NCBI GenBank assembly: GCA_963782415.1
Contig: CAWAJT010000007.1
Span: 124,001-188,000 of the forward strand
Reading direction: 5' to 3'
Length of the DNA stretch: 64,000 bases
Source: Bog-473 sp963782415
Lineage (GTDB): Bacteria > Actinomycetota > Acidimicrobiia > Acidimicrobiales > RAAP-2
Part shown: positions 62,108 through 64,000 of the stretch, piece by piece
How the letters are laid out: the number at the start of each line of letters is the position of its first letter
Numbering within the stretch: the stretch's first letter is position 1
The notes under the pieces: generated by a model
Database searches by the model: none
What the model was told of the DNA's origin: nothing
What the model saw: only the letters and a program-made list of their open reading frames with translations
Translations under genes and position numbers: made by a program

Positions 62108-62746
62108 GTGCTGGGATTCTTCTCGTTCACCGAAGTGACTGATCCGTCCGCCCATGAGGCCTACAACGCGTGGCACCAGCTCGACCATCTCCCCGAGCAG
62201 TTCACGATCGAAGGCATTTCGTTCGGGTGTCGCTGGGTGCGCTCACCGCGCTGTCGTGCCGTCGAAGCTGCCACGGGCGATCTGCTCGATCCGTTTCACT
62301 ACATGACGCTCTACCTCTTGCGCGACGCGCGCGTGATCCCCGAGTTCTTCGCCCTGGCCGAACGCCTGCACGCCGAAGACCGATTCTTCGCCGCCCGGCG
62401 CGCGCTGCTCTCGGGACCGTTCGAAATTGTCGGCCGCTGGGCCGCGCCGCGGGTGGCAGTCTCGCCCGAGGCGGTGCCCTTCCGCCCCGCACTCGGGGTC
62501 TACGTAGTCGTGGGCCCGCGGGTGGACGGCGCCGCACTCGTGAGCCATGCAGGAGTCGCCGGCGCCTGGCAATTCGCCGACGCCGAGCAGGACCGGACCA
62601 TCACGGTGAGCTTCGTGGACGGCGACCTCTGGCACGCGGCGGCGTCGCTCGGAACGGCAGGTTCGGACGCGCCAGAGTGGGCTGGTCCGCTGGAGCGAGT
62701 TGATGCGTTTCGCTGGGATTGGTTCGCTACGCTGACGCCCCAATGA
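62108..62746 (+). CDS. Unknown protein with YNxWxxxDH motif
   Basis: 212 aa, GTG start. Begins LGFFSFTEVTDPSAHEAYNAWHQLDHLPEQ, giving a YNxWxxxDH motif near residue 20 as in the protein at 17208, then FHYMTLYLLRDARVIPEFF. Suggests a ferredoxin-like alpha/beta barrel pair. No characterised homologue recognised. Overlaps the next gene by 4 nt (ATGA). Confidence 0.55.
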   Translation: MLGFFSFTEVTDPSAHEAYNAWHQLDHLPEQFTIEGISFGCRWVRSPRCRAVEAATGDLLDPFHYMTLYLLRDARVIPEFFALAERLHAEDRFFAARRALLSGPFEIVGRWAAPRVAVSPEAVPFRPALGVYVVVGPRVDGAALVSHAGVAGAWQFADAEQDRTITVSFVDGDLWHAAASLGTAGSDAPEWAGPLERVDAFRWDWFATLTPQ

Positions 62747-63559
62747 CCAGTCAAAGCAAGTCGAAGGCCCAGCGCAGGGCCGAGAATCAGCAGCGCGCCG
62801 CCGAGAAGCGCGCCGCTGAGCTGCGTGCGAAGCGCATGCGCATCGGCCTTCGCGTGGGCGGCGCCATCGTGGGCGTGGCGCTGGTCGTCGTCCTCGTCAC
62901 CCAACTGACAAAGGGCGGTTCGGCTACGGCTCCACCCCAGTCCACGCACCCGCACATCGCGCTCGCAGCCCATTCCTGCGTCCATGTCTTCCACGTGGGT
63001 CCAACCGCCGGCGACCACGGTCGGGCCCGAGAAGGTCCCCGTGCCCATGGGGCCCAAGCTGGCCACGCTCGAGAACGCGGCGACCGGTCAGCCCGTGGAC
63101 GGCATCCAGTGCCAGACCAACGAGCAGCTCGTGGTCCACGTCCACACCCACCTGACGATCTTCGTCAACGGCAAGGCCCAGGTGATCCCGTACGGGATTG
63201 GTATTCCCGGCTTTCAGGCCGTGAGCACGCCGAACGGGCCGTTCGTCCAGACGGGGAGTTGCTTCTACTGGCTCCACGTCCATGCCAATGACGGGATCTT
63301 GCACATCGAGTCGCCGAGCACGACAGACTCGTTCACGCTCGGCCAGATCTTCAAGGAGTGGGGGGTCCCGCTCAGCAAGACCCAGGTCGGGCCCGCCACC
63401 GGCAACGTGACAGTCTTCTTCACCGCGCCGGGCAAGAAGGCCATGCTCTACACGGGCGACCCGAACGACATTCCTCTGGGCGACCACTACCAGATCCAGC
63501 TCAATGTGGGCACACCCATCGTGGCGCCGGTCAACATCACGAACTGGCAGAACCTCTAG
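62743..63559 (+). CDS. Membrane-anchored unknown protein, one frameshift
   Basis: From ATG 62743 a basic, coiled N-terminus (KAQRRAENQQRAAEKRAAE) leads to a transmembrane helix (VGGAIVGVALVVVLVTQL). The extracytoplasmic domain continues one frame over from about 62980: TLENAATGQPVDGIQCQTNE, VVHVHTHLTIFVNGKAQVIP, CFYWLHVHANDGILHIES and GNVTVFFTAPGKKAMLYTG, stop 63559. The clustered histidines (HVHTHL, LHVHANDGILH) suggest a metal site. A one-base change near 62980 would restore one protein of about 270 aa; alternatively ATG 62984 starts a separate soluble protein. Confidence 0.65.
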
Positions 63560-63563
63560 ATCG

Positions 63564-64000
63564 GTGGACGCCGACGCCGTCGTCGTCGGGCTCGGTCCGG
63601 GTGGTGAGCAGGTCGCTGGGGACTTGGCGGAAGCCGGACTCGACGTCGTCGGCATCGAAGCTGAGCTGGTCGGTGGCGAATGCCCGTATTGGGGGTGTCT
63701 CCCCTCCAAAATGATGGTGCGGGCGGCGGACCTCCTGGCCGAGGGCCGGCGGATCCCCATGCTGGCGGGCTCGTCGGTGGTGGAGCCGGACTGGGGGATG
63801 GTGGCGCGCCGCATCCGAGAGGAAGCCACCGACTCGTGGGACGATACGGTCGCCGTCGACCGCTTCGTGGACAAGGGTGGCCGTTTCGTCCGGGGTACGG
63901 CCCGGGTCACGGGGCCGGCCTCGGTCGACGTCGGCGGCGAGTCGATTACTGCTCGCCGGGCGCTCGTCCTTGCCACGGGGCAACGTGCCTTCGTCCCACC
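63564..64000 (+). CDS. Pyridine nucleotide-disulfide oxidoreductase, 3' cut by window
   Basis: GTG 63564, open to the window edge (145 codons seen). FAD-binding DADAVVVGLGPGGEQVAGDLA, then a redox-active Cys pair in GGECPYWGCLPSKMM (C-x4-C, matching the GGTCxNxGCxPSK motif of lipoamide dehydrogenase/mercuric reductase), and LATGQRAFVP near the end. So a flavoprotein disulfide reductase; which member cannot be told from the N-terminal part. 4 nt after the previous stop. Confidence 0.85.
   Translation, partial: MDADAVVVGLGPGGEQVAGDLAEAGLDVVGIEAELVGGECPYWGCLPSKMMVRAADLLAEGRRIPMLAGSSVVEPDWGMVARRIREEATDSWDDTVAVDRFVDKGGRFVRGTARVTGPASVDVGGESITARRALVLATGQRAFVP

Overview
The window is high-GC actinobacterial DNA, most likely from a member of the Acidimicrobiia or a close relative. 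This rests on: a core gene order dapF ... hflX ... lexA / LysM gene / nrdR; LexA boxes of the actinobacterial type (CGAACAnnTGTTCG); a SigK/RskA-like sigma/anti-sigma pair; an F420-type nitroreductase; a class E sortase; DUF3097 and DUF2332 proteins; a PknB-type kinase; and 42-residue 'SDGGIF' repeat proteins. The class-level call is inference from family knowledge.

Region by region. 1-803: 3' part of dapF. 890-8299: an accessory block wedged between dapF and hflX (YfhO-like membrane protein, sugar nucleotidyltransferase, SDR epimerase/dehydratase, family 2 glycosyltransferase, glycine-rich secreted protein, broken acyltransferase), which looks like a surface-glycan locus. 8468-12774: hflX followed by the overlapping lysine/diaminopimelate genes dapC-dapD-dapE. 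12790-17176: a four-gene operon of three ferritin-like proteins and a cupredoxin lipoprotein, divergent from an ECF sigma factor and its anti-sigma factor; the 87-bp gap holds two back-to-back SigK-type promoters. 17208-19883: an unknown protein, a methyltransferase and an Fpg/Nei glycosylase. 19932-23697: lexA divergent from an SOS transcript (LysM protein, nrdR, PIG-L deacetylase, dinB), with five LexA boxes between them. 23694-29348: glnD, an L,D-transpeptidase, sortase E and DUF2332, all on the minus strand.

29672-38049: a segment bounded by tRNA-Cys(GCA) and a 45-bp copy of that tRNA's 3' part (44/45 identical). It holds a long polypurine tract, a DUF3097 gene, an IS3-family element flanked by unrelated gene fragments, a frameshifted TolB/repeat propeller and unknown secreted proteins. 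38149-44671: a MaoC-type dehydratase, a GH92 mannosidase, a DEDDh exonuclease and a phytanoyl-CoA-type dioxygenase. 44763-49674: tRNA-Val(GAC), a dead tyrosine integrase, an AT-rich leader and three genes for related exported surface proteins. 49866-64000: mostly catabolic and envelope genes (nucleoside phosphorylase, methyltransferase, SGNH hydrolase, Baeyer-Villiger-type monooxygenase, Ser/Thr kinase, metallo-beta-lactamase-fold hydrolase, repeat-bearing L,D-transpeptidase, beta-carbonic anhydrase, CoA-transferase), ending in a disulfide-oxidoreductase cut by the window edge.

The most system-like finding is the sigma/anti-sigma-controlled, exported ferritin-like/cupredoxin operon. Next are the SOS operon with three tandem LexA boxes and the surface-protein trio behind a 34-bp perfect palindrome. 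A caution runs through the window: at least six otherwise convincing genes, including the core gene dapE, carry single-base frameshifts. This pattern may reflect sequencing or assembly indels rather than gene death.
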